From contig NZ_JABMKY010000001.1 in the NCBI RefSeq assembly GCF_013204845.1, positions 558,001 to 622,000 of the forward strand: a stretch of DNA of 64,000 nt, in the 5' to 3' direction. Below are positions 1 to 7,384 of the stretch, one piece after another. This DNA is from Paenibacillus qinlingensis. GTDB lineage: Bacteria > Bacillota > Bacilli > Paenibacillales > NBRC-103111. Within the stretch, counting starts at the first letter, position 1. Each line of letters begins with the position of its first letter. Under the pieces are notes generated by a model. That model saw only the letters and a list, made by a program, of their open reading frames with translations, was not told where the DNA came from and ran no database searches. Both the position numbers and the translations under genes were made by a program.

Positions 1-103
1 CCTCATTGAGCGGTCCTTTTCCTTCATCAGGACCCACAACAGTACCTGTTGAAAGAATGACAGGCCGATTCTCGAAAAGCCAGCTTTGGTGTCCCTTCAG
101 CAT
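1..103 (-). CDS. spoVAD: Stage V sporulation protein AD, N-terminal fragment
   Basis: Only the first 34 codons lie in the window; the gene continues past the left edge. The reading frame starts MLKGHQSW and runs through a segment with VGPDEGKGP, typical of the thiolase-like SpoVAD protein. SpoVAD is part of the SpoVA channel, which loads dipicolinic acid into the forespore and releases it at germination. The ATG lies five bases after the spoVAC stop codon, so the two are probably translationally coupled; the ribosome-binding site (GAGGAG) overlaps the spoVAC stop. Confidence 0.85.
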   Translation of the reverse strand, partial: MLKGHQSWLFENRPVILSTGTVVGPDEGKGPLNE

Positions 104-107
104 CTCC

Positions 108-578
108 TCAGCCCCCCGTGAAGATCAGATGTGCAATCCCTACAAAAAAGGCCGCCACTGTTCCGAAAACGATGACTGAACCTGCTAATTTAAACATGTT
201 ACCGCCAACACCGAGAACGAGTCCCTCAGCACGATGCTCAATAGCTGCAGAACAGAGAGAGTTCGCAAACCCGGTAACTGGGACAGAGCTTCCGCCACCT
301 GCCCACTGTGCGATTTTGTCGTAAATGCCAAAGCTGGTTAAGATCACCGAAATAATAATCATAACAGCAACGGTCGGGTTGCCGGCGGTCTTCTCGGTAA
401 AACCAAAGTAATTAATGAACATATGCATAAAGCATTCACCGATTAAGCAGATTGTCCCACCTACCAGAAAGGCTCTGCCACAATTTTTGAGTACAGGTCT
501 TTTAGGTTCTTGCTGTTTAGCTAACTTTTGATACTCCTGTTGTGTCATCGTTAAGTTTTTCTTCTTGTTGTTAGGCAT
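108..578 (-). CDS. spoVAC: Stage V sporulation protein AC
   Basis: 156 residues, the usual size for SpoVAC, an integral inner-membrane subunit of the spore SpoVA dipicolinate channel. The N-terminus is polar (residues 1-30), followed by hydrophobic segments near 34-55, 66-86 and 131-152. A conserved loop rich in Gly/Ser (AGGGSSVPVTGFANSL) lies between the second and third. It is preceded by GGAGT eight bases upstream of ATG. It sits between a DUF421 gene (24 bp upstream) and spoVAD, all on the minus strand. This matches a short spoVAC-D(-E) operon of the extra-copy type rather than the seven-gene spoVAA-AF operon, although the part beyond the edge cannot be seen. Confidence 0.92.
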   Translation of the reverse strand: MPNNKKKNLTMTQQEYQKLAKQQEPKRPVLKNCGRAFLVGGTICLIGECFMHMFINYFGFTEKTAGNPTVAVMIIISVILTSFGIYDKIAQWAGGGSSVPVTGFANSLCSAAIEHRAEGLVLGVGGNMFKLAGSVIVFGTVAAFFVGIAHLIFTGG

Positions 579-602
579 GACTTACTCCTATTCCCTCAAA
601 GC

Positions 603-1463
603 CTAAGCTCTGAGAATCGTATGTACCTGCTGGATAATTTGAGTTAACTGAACGGAACAGCTTTCATACATCTGTTTAGCTTCAGAATTGTTCGTCGTTA
701 ATGAGTACAACTCTAGGTCTGCTTCGCATTTCTTCAAGCACGCTAGTACGGCAGGTCGTTCGGTAGATGCTGGTAGGACTAATTGGTCATCAAAAAGGTC
801 AACGGATAATTCACCATGCGTATCGACCTGTCCAAGAAATACATTTTCTTTGGCCACACCCATCTTTTCAAGTTCTGTTTGCAGCCAACCTCTACTTTTA
901 CCAGCTGCAGCTAAGGGCTCATTTTGAATAACACCATCCATCATAACGGCTTGAGTCGGTTTCTCTATGGCTAGCTTTAGCCCTACATGCTTTGGCGTTA
1001 ATGGTTGGTTCTCACTCTTCAGTAGAATACTCAAATCACCGCTGGATTCCAGCATTGCGAATTCCACATCCGCCACTCGAAATACACCTTTCGTACGCAA
1101 CTGTTCAAGTAATTCATCACCTGTATAGCGTTCTTTTTTTAAATTACCTTCTAGAATCTTGCCATCCTTGATGAGAACCCTGCCATTGCCTTCAAACCAG
1201 ACTCGAAGGGTCTTGCTCTTTAACGTCAATATTTCCAGCACTAATGGCACAAGTACCCATATTAGAATCGCGATAACACCATGTACATAATTTGCTTCGA
1301 CGTCGGTCGAGATGTTCCCGGCCAAATCCCCAAGCGTTATGCCAATGACATATTCAAAGAAAGTGAGCTGAGAAATTTGTTTTTTACCTAGAATCCGCGT
1401 CAATACAAACAGAAATATCAAGGTACTTAATGCTCGAATCGCAATAAGTATCCAGTCCGGCAC
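603..1463 (-). CDS. DUF421 (YetF-like) membrane protein with C-terminal DUF1657-like tail
   Basis: 286 residues with a GTG start (GGGGGAGG six bases upstream). Residues 1-85 contain three hydrophobic segments; residues 90-230 are a soluble DUF421 region of the YetF/YcaP family (VWFEGNGRVLIKDGKILEGN). Residues 236-286 closely resemble the small DUF1657 protein encoded divergently at 1660: both carry a Leu/Lys-rich helix, the pattern T-x-N-x-EAKQ-x-YE and a QI-x-x-QV stretch. DUF421/DUF1657 proteins are known companions of extra spoVA operons in spore formers, where such operons affect spore heat resistance. The gene is probably co-transcribed with spoVAC. Its biochemical role is not established. 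Confidence 0.85.
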   Translation of the reverse strand: MPDWILIAIRALSTLIFLFVLTRILGKKQISQLTFFEYVIGITLGDLAGNISTDVEANYVHGVIAILIWVLVPLVLEILTLKSKTLRVWFEGNGRVLIKDGKILEGNLKKERYTGDELLEQLRTKGVFRVADVEFAMLESSGDLSILLKSENQPLTPKHVGLKLAIEKPTQAVMMDGVIQNEPLAAAGKSRGWLQTELEKMGVAKENVFLGQVDTHGELSVDLFDDQLVLPASTERPAVLACLKKCEADLELYSLTTNNSEAKQMYESCSVQLTQIIQQVHTILRA

Positions 1464-1498
1464 ATCATTCCTCCCCCTTCTTCAACTTTCAATATCTA

Positions 1499-1528
1499 CA
1501 TTATGTGTCATTTGAACCCTAACTATTA
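1499..1528 (-). promoter_or_regulatory. Candidate forespore (SigG-like) promoter of the DUF421-spoVAC operon
   Basis: Reading the minus strand, TAATA, then 18 bases, then CATAATG resembles the SigG consensus (GHATR, 17-18, CATNHTA) with one mismatch in each box. It lies about 36 bp upstream of the GTG start. Inferred only; supported by the sporulation role of the genes. Confidence 0.3.
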
Positions 1529-1554
1529 TTGCTCTAAATTGGATTTATTTGTTA

Positions 1555-1584
1555 ACATGTATCAAACACTATGGGGGCATATTA
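1555..1584 (+). promoter_or_regulatory. Candidate forespore (SigG-like) promoter of the DUF1657 gene
   Basis: ACATG, 18 bases, CATATTA: the -10 box matches the SigG consensus CATNHTA fully and the -35 box matches GHATR at four of five positions. The same -10 region, GGGCATATTA, also fits the SigF -10 consensus GGNNANANTR, so dual SigF/SigG use is possible. The gene starts about 75 bp downstream. Confidence 0.45.
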
Positions 1585-1659
1585 ACAACCGCAAACAGGA
1601 GAGCACATATGTCGATGATTTGTTCTCATCCATTATCAAAATTGAGGAGTGTATACGAC

Positions 1660-1866
1660 ATGACAGTAGCATCAGACGTTAAAACCACCTTGGCATCCTT
1701 AAAAAGTGCCCAAGCCAGTCTTGAAACCTTCGCCCTAAGTACACAAAATCAAGAGGCCAAGCAATTATACGAGACAGCTGCCCAATCGACTCAGCAAATC
1801 GTTGATCAAGTAGCCAATCGCGTCCAGCAGTTAGAAAATGAAGAGCCTCAGTACAAAGGTTTTTGA
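1660..1866 (+). CDS. DUF1657 small spore-associated protein
   Basis: 68 residues starting MTVASDVKTTL at an ATG nine bases after GAGGAGT; a longer upstream frame has no comparable ribosome-binding site. It is predicted to be a two-helix soluble protein of the DUF1657 family, found in spore-formers next to spoVA-type operons. Its sequence matches the C-terminal tail of the divergent DUF421 protein (shared EAKQ-x-YE and QI-x-x-QV). It is a single-gene transcription unit, ending in a strong hairpin seven bases after the stop. Molecular function unknown. Confidence 0.88.
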   Translation: MTVASDVKTTLASLKSAQASLETFALSTQNQEAKQLYETAAQSTQQIVDQVANRVQQLENEEPQYKGF

Positions 1867-1873
1867 ACGCGAA

Positions 1874-1910
1874 ACAGCCGCTGCGTGAAATGCGCAGCGG
1901 CTGTTTTTTC
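1874..1910 (+). terminator. Rho-independent terminator after the DUF1657 gene
   Basis: A perfect 12-bp stem, ACAGCCGCTGCG and CGCAGCGGCTGT, with a seven-base loop, followed by TTTTTTC. Confidence 0.92.
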
Positions 1911-1914
1911 TTTT

Positions 1915-2013
1915 TCATATGAATAAACAAAGAAATAGGATTAGCAATACAAATAATATGAGTATGAGCAATTTCAGTTGGTCTTTTGGCATGAGTGCTG
2001 TCCCTCGTTTCAT
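1915..2013 (-). CDS. Tiny single-pass membrane protein
   Basis: 32 codons: MKRGTALMPKDQLK followed by a run of Leu/Ile/Phe/Val to the end, i.e. a short basic head and one membrane helix. GGAGGG lies seven bases upstream of ATG, so translation is likely. It starts 20 bp after the 46-residue gene and is the last gene of the protease unit. Size and layout resemble small sporulation membrane proteins, but no family was recognised; a second in-frame Met at residue 8 could be the true start. Confidence 0.55.
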   Translation of the reverse strand: MKRGTALMPKDQLKLLILILFVLLILFLCLFI

Positions 2014-2033
2014 TGATATTCCCTCCGTTACAC

Positions 2034-2174
2034 TCATTGCGGCTGCTGTCCCGAAGCTTTCCTCACTTCATTTGCTAATCGATTAAATTCCTTCTGTGCT
2101 TCCGCATCTGAGGTCGCGAAATAGGCTGCTGATAAGAAAGCTATTATCTTGTTCGCATCTTCAACACTCATCAT
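2034..2174 (-). CDS. Small hypothetical protein, 46 residues
   Basis: MMSVEDANKIIAFLSAAYF begins an acidic/amphipathic protein ending in KASGQQPQ. GGAGG lies about ten bases before the first ATG. The gene starts 29 bp after the cysteine protease stop and is followed by the 32-residue membrane protein, so the three form a probable operon. No family recognised. The regular helix pattern (AEAQKEFNRLANEVRKA) is consistent with a real helical protein. Confidence 0.55.
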   Translation of the reverse strand: MMSVEDANKIIAFLSAAYFATSDAEAQKEFNRLANEVRKASGQQPQ

Positions 2175-2203
2175 CACAATAGGCCTCCTCTAATAAAACA
2201 ACT

Positions 2204-2962
2204 TTATTTACCAGTCCAATAATCAAAAGTTAGTGATTTATTTCTGAAAAAAGAATAAGGAATATAGCAATATCCTGCGTCTCCCCAAGCCGTTCCCCAT
2301 GAATTTCGGGCGATAATAACGCCTTTTCCTTTTTCCTTACCATCCTTATAGCCAACTGCAAGCAGTGCATGACCGCCTAGTAGTCTTTCCTTTTTCCGAT
2401 TCGGATAGGGGATTTTACCCGTCTTAGCAGCTGTCTTATTCTCAAATGAGGCATACAGCCAAATGCCAAATACATCAGGTGAGCCATCTGCAAGCGCAGC
2501 CTTCATCCCTGCTAAATCATGAATCCGATGATAGCCTTCAATGCGATAATATCTAGCAAGTGACTCCGCTTGATAATCCGGTGTTTCTTTAAAATTTGCA
2601 ATCTTATACGGCCATACTTCCTCTGGACATACGCCAGTTTTCTGCAACACTTTCATACCATCGCGGATTGTCGCCCCTGCATCAAGCTCTACCGTATTTT
2701 CTAACTCACGTTCATGCCAGTAATGAAAAAGACGTGATAACCTCATTGGATTCTCTTCTTCGGATCGCAGCCAATACTCTCTCAGACCACTTACAATGGC
2801 ATTCGACGTGCATGAACCTAAAGAACCTTGGTTGACAACGGGCGAAAGTTTACCCCGCAAATCGATTTGCCCCGGCAGTTGTGATTCCCGAATATAATTG
2901 ACACTCCTGTATGTGAAATCACGAAAATCGCGAGGGTCTTGTTTGACTGTATATTTCCGCAT
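2204..2962 (-). CDS. Papain-like (C1 family) cysteine peptidase
   Basis: 252 residues with all catalytic elements of a C1 peptidase: Gln45 and Cys51 in VNQGSLGSCTSNA, His198 in GGHALLAVGY, and Asn220 in ARNSWGTAWGDAGY. There is no signal peptide and no long inhibitory propeptide; the first 35 residues (YTVKQDPRDFRDFTY) are typical of the bacterial stand-alone C1 group, so the enzyme is probably cytoplasmic or packaged in the spore. It is the first gene of a minus-strand unit with two tiny genes downstream. Substrate unknown. Proximity to spoVA genes suggests, but does not show, a spore role. Confidence 0.85.
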   Translation of the reverse strand: MRKYTVKQDPRDFRDFTYRSVNYIRESQLPGQIDLRGKLSPVVNQGSLGSCTSNAIVSGLREYWLRSEEENPMRLSRLFHYWHERELENTVELDAGATIRDGMKVLQKTGVCPEEVWPYKIANFKETPDYQAESLARYYRIEGYHRIHDLAGMKAALADGSPDVFGIWLYASFENKTAAKTGKIPYPNRKKERLLGGHALLAVGYKDGKEKGKGVIIARNSWGTAWGDAGYCYIPYSFFRNKSLTFDYWTGK

Positions 2963-3029
2963 ACCTGTACCTCCTAAGAAGCCTAATCGCTGAGTACTCC
3001 AGTGTATTCACCCATAGGCAGGAGCGTGC

Positions 3030-3068
3030 AAAAAAGAGCCCGACTTCAGAAACGAAGTTCGAGCTCTT
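3030..3068 (-). terminator. Terminator after the lamin-G-like gene
   Basis: On the minus strand AAGAGCTCGAACTTCG pairs with TGAAGTCGGGCTCTT and is followed by a T run. Confidence 0.85.
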
Positions 3069-3081
3069 CATGTATGCCTTC

Positions 3082-3810
3082 TTATTCCGCTATTGTAACC
3101 GTCACAGGCGACCACTCGCCTATAATCGTCTGACCATGTAAGGAGACACTACCTTGCGGTGTCAAATCCTTCTCCGTCATCATGCCTAGGGCAACTGTGA
3201 AGCGATTGAATTTGATCGGTACATGCTTCTCACGTCGCACTTCCTCGCCATTCACATAGAAAATGACTTCGTCATTGCCGCGGTGATACGTAATTTTGTA
3301 CGTGTTGAATTCTCGTGGTTGGAAATTCGTTTCCTCTTTGAAAATACAGAAGAATCGCGTTTTGTCCGTCTCTGGAACTTGTACGCCTGGAAATGGAAGT
3401 ACGGCATATACACTCGCATATTTGTCGTTTCCAGCAAAGAAATCCAGCGCTGCCCCTGTTGTAAAATCAAGCAAATTCAAAGAGACAAAGCCATCATATA
3501 AATCGTTCGGCTCTGTGTTCTGCGTGCGAGCGCGGATTTGCAGCTCGAAGGAAATTTCTCCTTCTTCAGGTACCTCAACATCTTGAGCTGAATAATACAT
3601 ATGTTTGGCGTTATCTAGAAATTGTACATAGTCATTTTTGCGGCTAAGCGGTGCACGGGCATATAGAATGCCATTCCGAACAATAATCGTCGCATTCGGC
3701 TCTCTGAATTCCCAGAAGGAGCCATCTGGCATCGGGAATCCACCTATTTTCCAAACTTCACCCTCAGATAAGATGGTATGAAAATCACCTATTGTGAATT
3801 GTTTGCTCAT
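3082..3810 (-). CDS. Concanavalin/lamin-G-like domain protein (DUF6081-like)
   Basis: 242 residues without signal peptide or membrane segment. Alternating beta-strand pattern with aromatic residues, e.g. DGSFWEFREPN, NTYKITYHRGNDEVIFYVNG and GEEVRREKH, is typical of a jelly-roll lectin-like fold and resembles DUF6081 proteins. Such proteins may bind or process carbohydrate, but no catalytic residues can be assigned. GAGGT precedes the ATG. It has its own terminator and lies 33 bp after the UbiA gene end on the same strand, so it may be co-transcribed with that gene. Confidence 0.6.
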   Translation of the reverse strand: MSKQFTIGDFHTILSEGEVWKIGGFPMPDGSFWEFREPNATIIVRNGILYARAPLSRKNDYVQFLDNAKHMYYSAQDVEVPEEGEISFELQIRARTQNTEPNDLYDGFVSLNLLDFTTGAALDFFAGNDKYASVYAVLPFPGVQVPETDKTRFFCIFKEETNFQPREFNTYKITYHRGNDEVIFYVNGEEVRREKHVPIKFNRFTVALGMMTEKDLTPQGSVSLHGQTIIGEWSPVTVTIAE

Positions 3811-3843
3811 CGCTTATGACCTCACTTTGTTGTGATATATTTT

Positions 3844-4770
3844 TTATTGAAAAATAGCTTTGACGACCAATGCGAGCATCATGATCAAACCGCCTCTTGT
3901 TGTTGCTTTTAGGGAAGCACCCATTAATGGCAGATAAGCGGGAGAAGGATTCTCTGACTTCAAATTACGATATACCCGATAAAATGGTACGGCTGTCACT
4001 AATGCAAGAAGGGCATAGTAAGGAAACACACCCATAACAACGCACAAAATCAATGCCAAGTAGGATAATACAAATAAAAATTTAGAAAATACGAGTGCTC
4101 GTTTCTCGCCCCAGACAACAACTAGCGTTCGCTTACCCGCACTTTGATCTGATTTCCAGTGAAGGAAATGATGATTAAATAGAATTAAAGTCGTCAATAA
4201 GCCGATTGGCAAAGATAGCAAAATAGGCCGATAATCTACCTGCATGGTCTGCACATAATAACTGCCTAAAGTAGGTAGTACACCAAACGAAAGTAATATC
4301 GCAATTTCACTATATCCTTTGCCGCGATAGCCAAATTTAATAGGCGGGGCCACATAGAAGTAGGCAATCAAAGCACCTAAACCTCCGAAAACAAGTACGA
4401 GCCAGCCGCTGCTAACGCTTAAGATAAGACCGCAAATAAGAGCTATAGCAAATAGTGACCATGTCAAAAAACTAAACGTTCGCTCTGATATGGTACCATT
4501 AGCAAGAAACCCTGAATTCGTCGAAATTGTTGAAGCAGTTTCCCTGGCTGCCGTATCAATGCCATTACGAAAATCCCATAAGTCATTAATCATATTCGAG
4601 AATAAGTGTGCAGCGATGGACCCAATGAAGGTTAAAATAAATAAGATCGGATGAAATGTATCGTTCCAAACGATTGCTCCTAATCCACCTAAAACGACAG
4701 GAATAACCATCACTGGAATAACCCGAAATCGTGATGCTTTCAATAATAATGTGAAGTTGAGGTTATTCAT
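3844..4770 (-). CDS. UbiA-family prenyltransferase (MenA-like)
   Basis: 308 residues, eight to nine hydrophobic segments. The first Asp-rich motif is NDLWDFRNGID (residues 62-72) and the second is HWKSDQSAGKRTLVVV (around 204-219), where Asp pairs bind Mg-diphosphate. The GKRTL element is typical of the MenA branch (dihydroxynaphthoate polyprenyltransferase, menaquinone synthesis), but other UbiA enzymes share it and no men genes are nearby. The enzyme would transfer a prenyl chain to an aromatic acceptor in the membrane. The acceptor cannot be deduced. Confidence 0.8.
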   Translation of the reverse strand: MNNLNFTLLLKASRFRVIPVMVIPVVLGGLGAIVWNDTFHPILFILTFIGSIAAHLFSNMINDLWDFRNGIDTAARETASTISTNSGFLANGTISERTFSFLTWSLFAIALICGLILSVSSGWLVLVFGGLGALIAYFYVAPPIKFGYRGKGYSEIAILLSFGVLPTLGSYYVQTMQVDYRPILLSLPIGLLTTLILFNHHFLHWKSDQSAGKRTLVVVWGEKRALVFSKFLFVLSYLALILCVVMGVFPYYALLALVTAVPFYRVYRNLKSENPSPAYLPLMGASLKATTRGGLIMMLALVVKAIFQ

Positions 4771-4895
4771 TTCTCACGTCCCTTTCAACGTACATTGCTC
4801 TGCTATTCATACTATCCCAATCCTAGTAGCACTTCAAGTAGGTTTCTATTCCCCAAGAACCACAGTATTCCAGCTCTGGTAAATAGTCCGAAAAC

Positions 4896-4933
4896 AAAAC
4901 AAGGATGCTAGAGTAATCTCTAGGCATCCTTGT
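4896..4933 (-). terminator. Terminator after rhaM
   Basis: Minus-strand stem AACAAGGATGCCTAGAG / CTCTAGCATCCTTGTT with a small loop, followed by TTGTTTT. Confidence 0.88.
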
Positions 4934-4944
4934 TCTTATCTCAC

Positions 4945-5271
4945 TTATTTTAGATAGAAAACCTCACGCATCGGCGTAATTGGAACAGCTTCACGGAAAT
5001 CGAAGGATCCTACAACCATTTTGGAAGTAATGGCATTCCAGCGATTACATGCTTCACTCTCAGCGAGGTAGGCGAAAGCAGCCTCTACATCATCACACAA
5101 AAATACATAGAAAAACTGCGCGCCATTTTGAAAAATGGAGTAATCTCGGAATCCCGCTTTACTATGCTCCTCCATAATCTCTGGCCAAGGAGCCAAGTGC
5201 ATCTTCACATATTCCTCAAGATCTTCTTCGCGAATCGTCCATGTCCAAGCAAATTTACCGCTATTTTGCAT
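4945..5271 (-). CDS. rhaM: L-rhamnose mutarotase
   Basis: 108 residues, a single ferredoxin-like domain of the RhaM/YiiL family (E. coli RhaM is 104). The pattern LEEYVKMHLAPWPEIMEEHSK carries the conserved His and Trp of the family, followed by DYSIF and the C-terminal NRWNAIT and MREVFYL. It interconverts alpha- and beta-L-rhamnopyranose. It follows the KdgF-like cupin by about 50 bp on the same strand, consistent with use of rhamnose released from rhamnogalacturonan by the neighbouring enzymes. No rhamnose isomerase or kinase is present in the window. Confidence 0.88.
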   Translation of the reverse strand: MQNSGKFAWTWTIREEDLEEYVKMHLAPWPEIMEEHSKAGFRDYSIFQNGAQFFYVFLCDDVEAAFAYLAESEACNRWNAITSKMVVGSFDFREAVPITPMREVFYLK

Positions 5272-5322
5272 AAGGCTCAGCCCTTCCTTTATCGTTTATG
5301 GTAGAGTTGCGGACGCAACTGG

Positions 5323-5640
5323 TTATCGTTTCACCAAATCTTCGCGAATCGGTGTAAATACATCTAAGAGTGCTGAATCTTCCAATGCGGTAACACCATG
5401 CTTAGCACCACTTGGTATATAAATCGTTTGGCCTTGTTCAATAACTGTAACAACACCATCGATTGTGAATTCGATTTTGCCTTTCAAGCAATATGACATT
5501 TGCTCGTGAACATGACTGTGCTGATAGCCAATTGCTCCTGGTTCAAAGTGAACCTCCATCATCATTAAACCTACTTCTGCTTTCAAAATACAACGAGTCA
5601 CGCCTGGTTCCGCAGCTTCCCATACGCCAATATTAGACAT
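5323..5640 (-). CDS. kdgF: Cupin protein, KdgF-like (unsaturated uronate linearisation)
   Basis: 105 residues, one small beta-barrel. The metal-binding cupin motif is QHSHVHEQMSY (His41, His43, His45, Gln47) with a second-motif His81 in PSGAKHGV. The H-x-H-x-x-Q form followed by Y-x-L-x-G-x-x-x-F is characteristic of KdgF, which opens 4,5-unsaturated galacturonate rings produced by pectate or alginate lyases to give the KduI substrate. The presence of kduI/kduD 3 kb away supports this. A generic sugar-binding cupin remains possible. Confidence 0.72.
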   Translation of the reverse strand: MSNIGVWEAAEPGVTRCILKAEVGLMMMEVHFEPGAIGYQHSHVHEQMSYCLKGKIEFTIDGVVTVIEQGQTIYIPSGAKHGVTALEDSALLDVFTPIREDLVKR

Positions 5641-5683
5641 CTGACTTTCCCCTTTCGTAATAAAACGCTTCCAGCTCCAAATG

Positions 5684-5710
5684 AAAAAAGAAGGACCGCA
5701 AGCGGCCCTT
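5684..5710 (-). terminator. Terminator after the GH4 gene
   Basis: Minus-strand stem GAAGGGCCGC / GCGGTCCTTC with TT-G loop bases, followed by TTTTTT. It separates the GH4 gene from the cupin/rhaM pair. Confidence 0.85.
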
Positions 5711-5772
5711 CACTTACTCACTAATTATACCCGAAAAGAACCCATATGAACATACTTGAAAATAAACGAACC

Positions 5773-7278
5773 TCACGCCGTAGTCGTCGCGCGATCCTTC
5801 CCTTTGTCCGCTTCCCCTGCGTTCTTGTTGGCGGCTTCACGATCCTGCTGCATATCGGCGACTGTTTTCACCTTCACACGAGCAGCCCCTTCATAGTCAC
5901 GCGTCGGAATGAGGTTTCCTGCTGCAAGACGCTGTTTGGCTTCAGCAATCGCTGCACCATATTGCGGTAACCACGCCTCTTGGGCAACTAGCATCTCGTC
6001 TACCATTTGCCAAATTTCCTTCGGATTGCAGACAGCTCCAACGAGTGGATCCATCATAAAGGCTTGACGCAACAGCTGATCATCCCCATGCACAGCCGCC
6101 TCTACAGCTAAACGCTGAACAGAAATGCTAACATTACACACCGCCGCTGGCCCCAATGGCAGATCACCAACATGCGGCATCGAGATACCATTACGATCGA
6201 CATAGCCTGGCGCTTCAATAATCGCATCATCCGGCAAATTCGAGATCACACCTTTATTGACCAAATTGAAATGCCCACGATAGACGCGGCCTGTTTCTAA
6301 TCCTTCGATAATATAAGAGCCATGCTCTTCACTTCGTTTCTCGCTCGCAAAGACGAATGCGGGATCTTTCATCCAGTTCGGAAAATCTGTCTCAAACCAA
6401 CGTCGTCCCTCCGTGCACACACGTAAGTATCCGCCTGTTTCACCATTAATCCAAGACCCCATATCAATCCAATCCCCAATTTCACTTGCCCGTTTCCGAT
6501 ACCACGGAACATATTCACTCAAATGTCCATTGGACTCGGTGCTATAGTAGCCAAAGCGGCGCAGCATATCGATACGAACCTTCTCTGTTCGTGCATATTC
6601 GGCATGATTTTCAAATGCTTCTAATAAGCCTGCTGTCAAATCTTTCCCTTCATGTGAAGCTTGGATATACCAGGTTTGATGGTTAATGCCAGCACATATA
6701 ATATCCACGTCTTTCTTATCCAAGCCATAAACATCTGCGATTTGATGATGGCCATGCTGGACACCGTGACAAAGTCCAATCGTACGTACACCGCCGTATT
6801 TATTACAAGCCCATGTCAACATCGCCATCGGGTTCGCGTAATTCAACAATGTGACATCTGGCGCAGCAACCTCGCGGATATCTTGGCAAATGCGAAGCAT
6901 TTCAGATATGCCACGTTGACCGTACATGATGCCCCCTGCACACAATGTATCACCAACGCATTGATCCACACCATATTTCAAAGGAATGTCCACATCTGTT
7001 GCAAAAGCCTCTAGACCGCCTACACGTATTGTGCAAAGCACATACTTGGCCCCTTCCAATGCTTCCCTGCGATCCGTCGTCGCTTGAATCTGAATCGATA
7101 AGCCATTCTCATGAATGTCACGTTGACATAGCTCCGTCACCATCTCTAAATTGTGTGGGTTAATGTCTGTAAAAGCCACTTGGATATTATGAAATTCGGG
7201 TACAGCTAATAAATCTCTAAGTAGTCCACGTGTGAAACCAATACTGCCTGCGCCAATGAATGCTACCTTAAATGTCAT
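5773..7278 (-). CDS. lplD: GH4 alpha-galacturonidase (LplD-like)
   Basis: 501 residues from the ATG at 7278 (GAGAGGG eight bases upstream; an upstream GTG would put the ribosome-binding site inside the gene). Residues 5-15 form the NAD-binding FIGAGSIGF; NYANPM (146-151), LCHGVQHG (169-176, Cys170/His171) and GINHQTWY (197-204, His200) are the GH4 metal and catalytic elements. GH4 enzymes use NAD+, Mn2+ and a redox-elimination mechanism. The overall sequence fits B. subtilis LplD, an alpha-galacturonidase acting on rhamnogalacturonan fragments, better than alpha-galactosidases. The last 30 residues are a charged, low-complexity tail (DREAANKNAGEADKGKD) not needed for the fold. Confidence 0.82.
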   Translation of the reverse strand: MTFKVAFIGAGSIGFTRGLLRDLLAVPEFHNIQVAFTDINPHNLEMVTELCQRDIHENGLSIQIQATTDRREALEGAKYVLCTIRVGGLEAFATDVDIPLKYGVDQCVGDTLCAGGIMYGQRGISEMLRICQDIREVAAPDVTLLNYANPMAMLTWACNKYGGVRTIGLCHGVQHGHHQIADVYGLDKKDVDIICAGINHQTWYIQASHEGKDLTAGLLEAFENHAEYARTEKVRIDMLRRFGYYSTESNGHLSEYVPWYRKRASEIGDWIDMGSWINGETGGYLRVCTEGRRWFETDFPNWMKDPAFVFASEKRSEEHGSYIIEGLETGRVYRGHFNLVNKGVISNLPDDAIIEAPGYVDRNGISMPHVGDLPLGPAAVCNVSISVQRLAVEAAVHGDDQLLRQAFMMDPLVGAVCNPKEIWQMVDEMLVAQEAWLPQYGAAIAEAKQRLAAGNLIPTRDYEGAARVKVKTVADMQQDREAANKNAGEADKGKDRATTTA

Positions 7279-7333
7279 ATTTATCGCCCTCTCTATCACT
7301 TCGTCTATGCTTCACATTGTACCAAGCAAAGAG

Positions 7334-7347
7334 AGAAAACGTTATCA
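7334..7347 (-). promoter_or_regulatory. Candidate cre (CcpA) site upstream of the GH4 gene
   Basis: Minus strand TGATAACGTTTTCT fits the cre consensus TGWAARCGYTWNCW at all but one position. It lies 56-69 bp upstream of the GH4 start and just downstream of a TTGACA at 7374-7379, a position suitable for catabolite repression. Confidence 0.4.
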
Positions 7348-7384
7348 AATTTCTAACTACTTCACACCCCAATTGTCAAAAATC

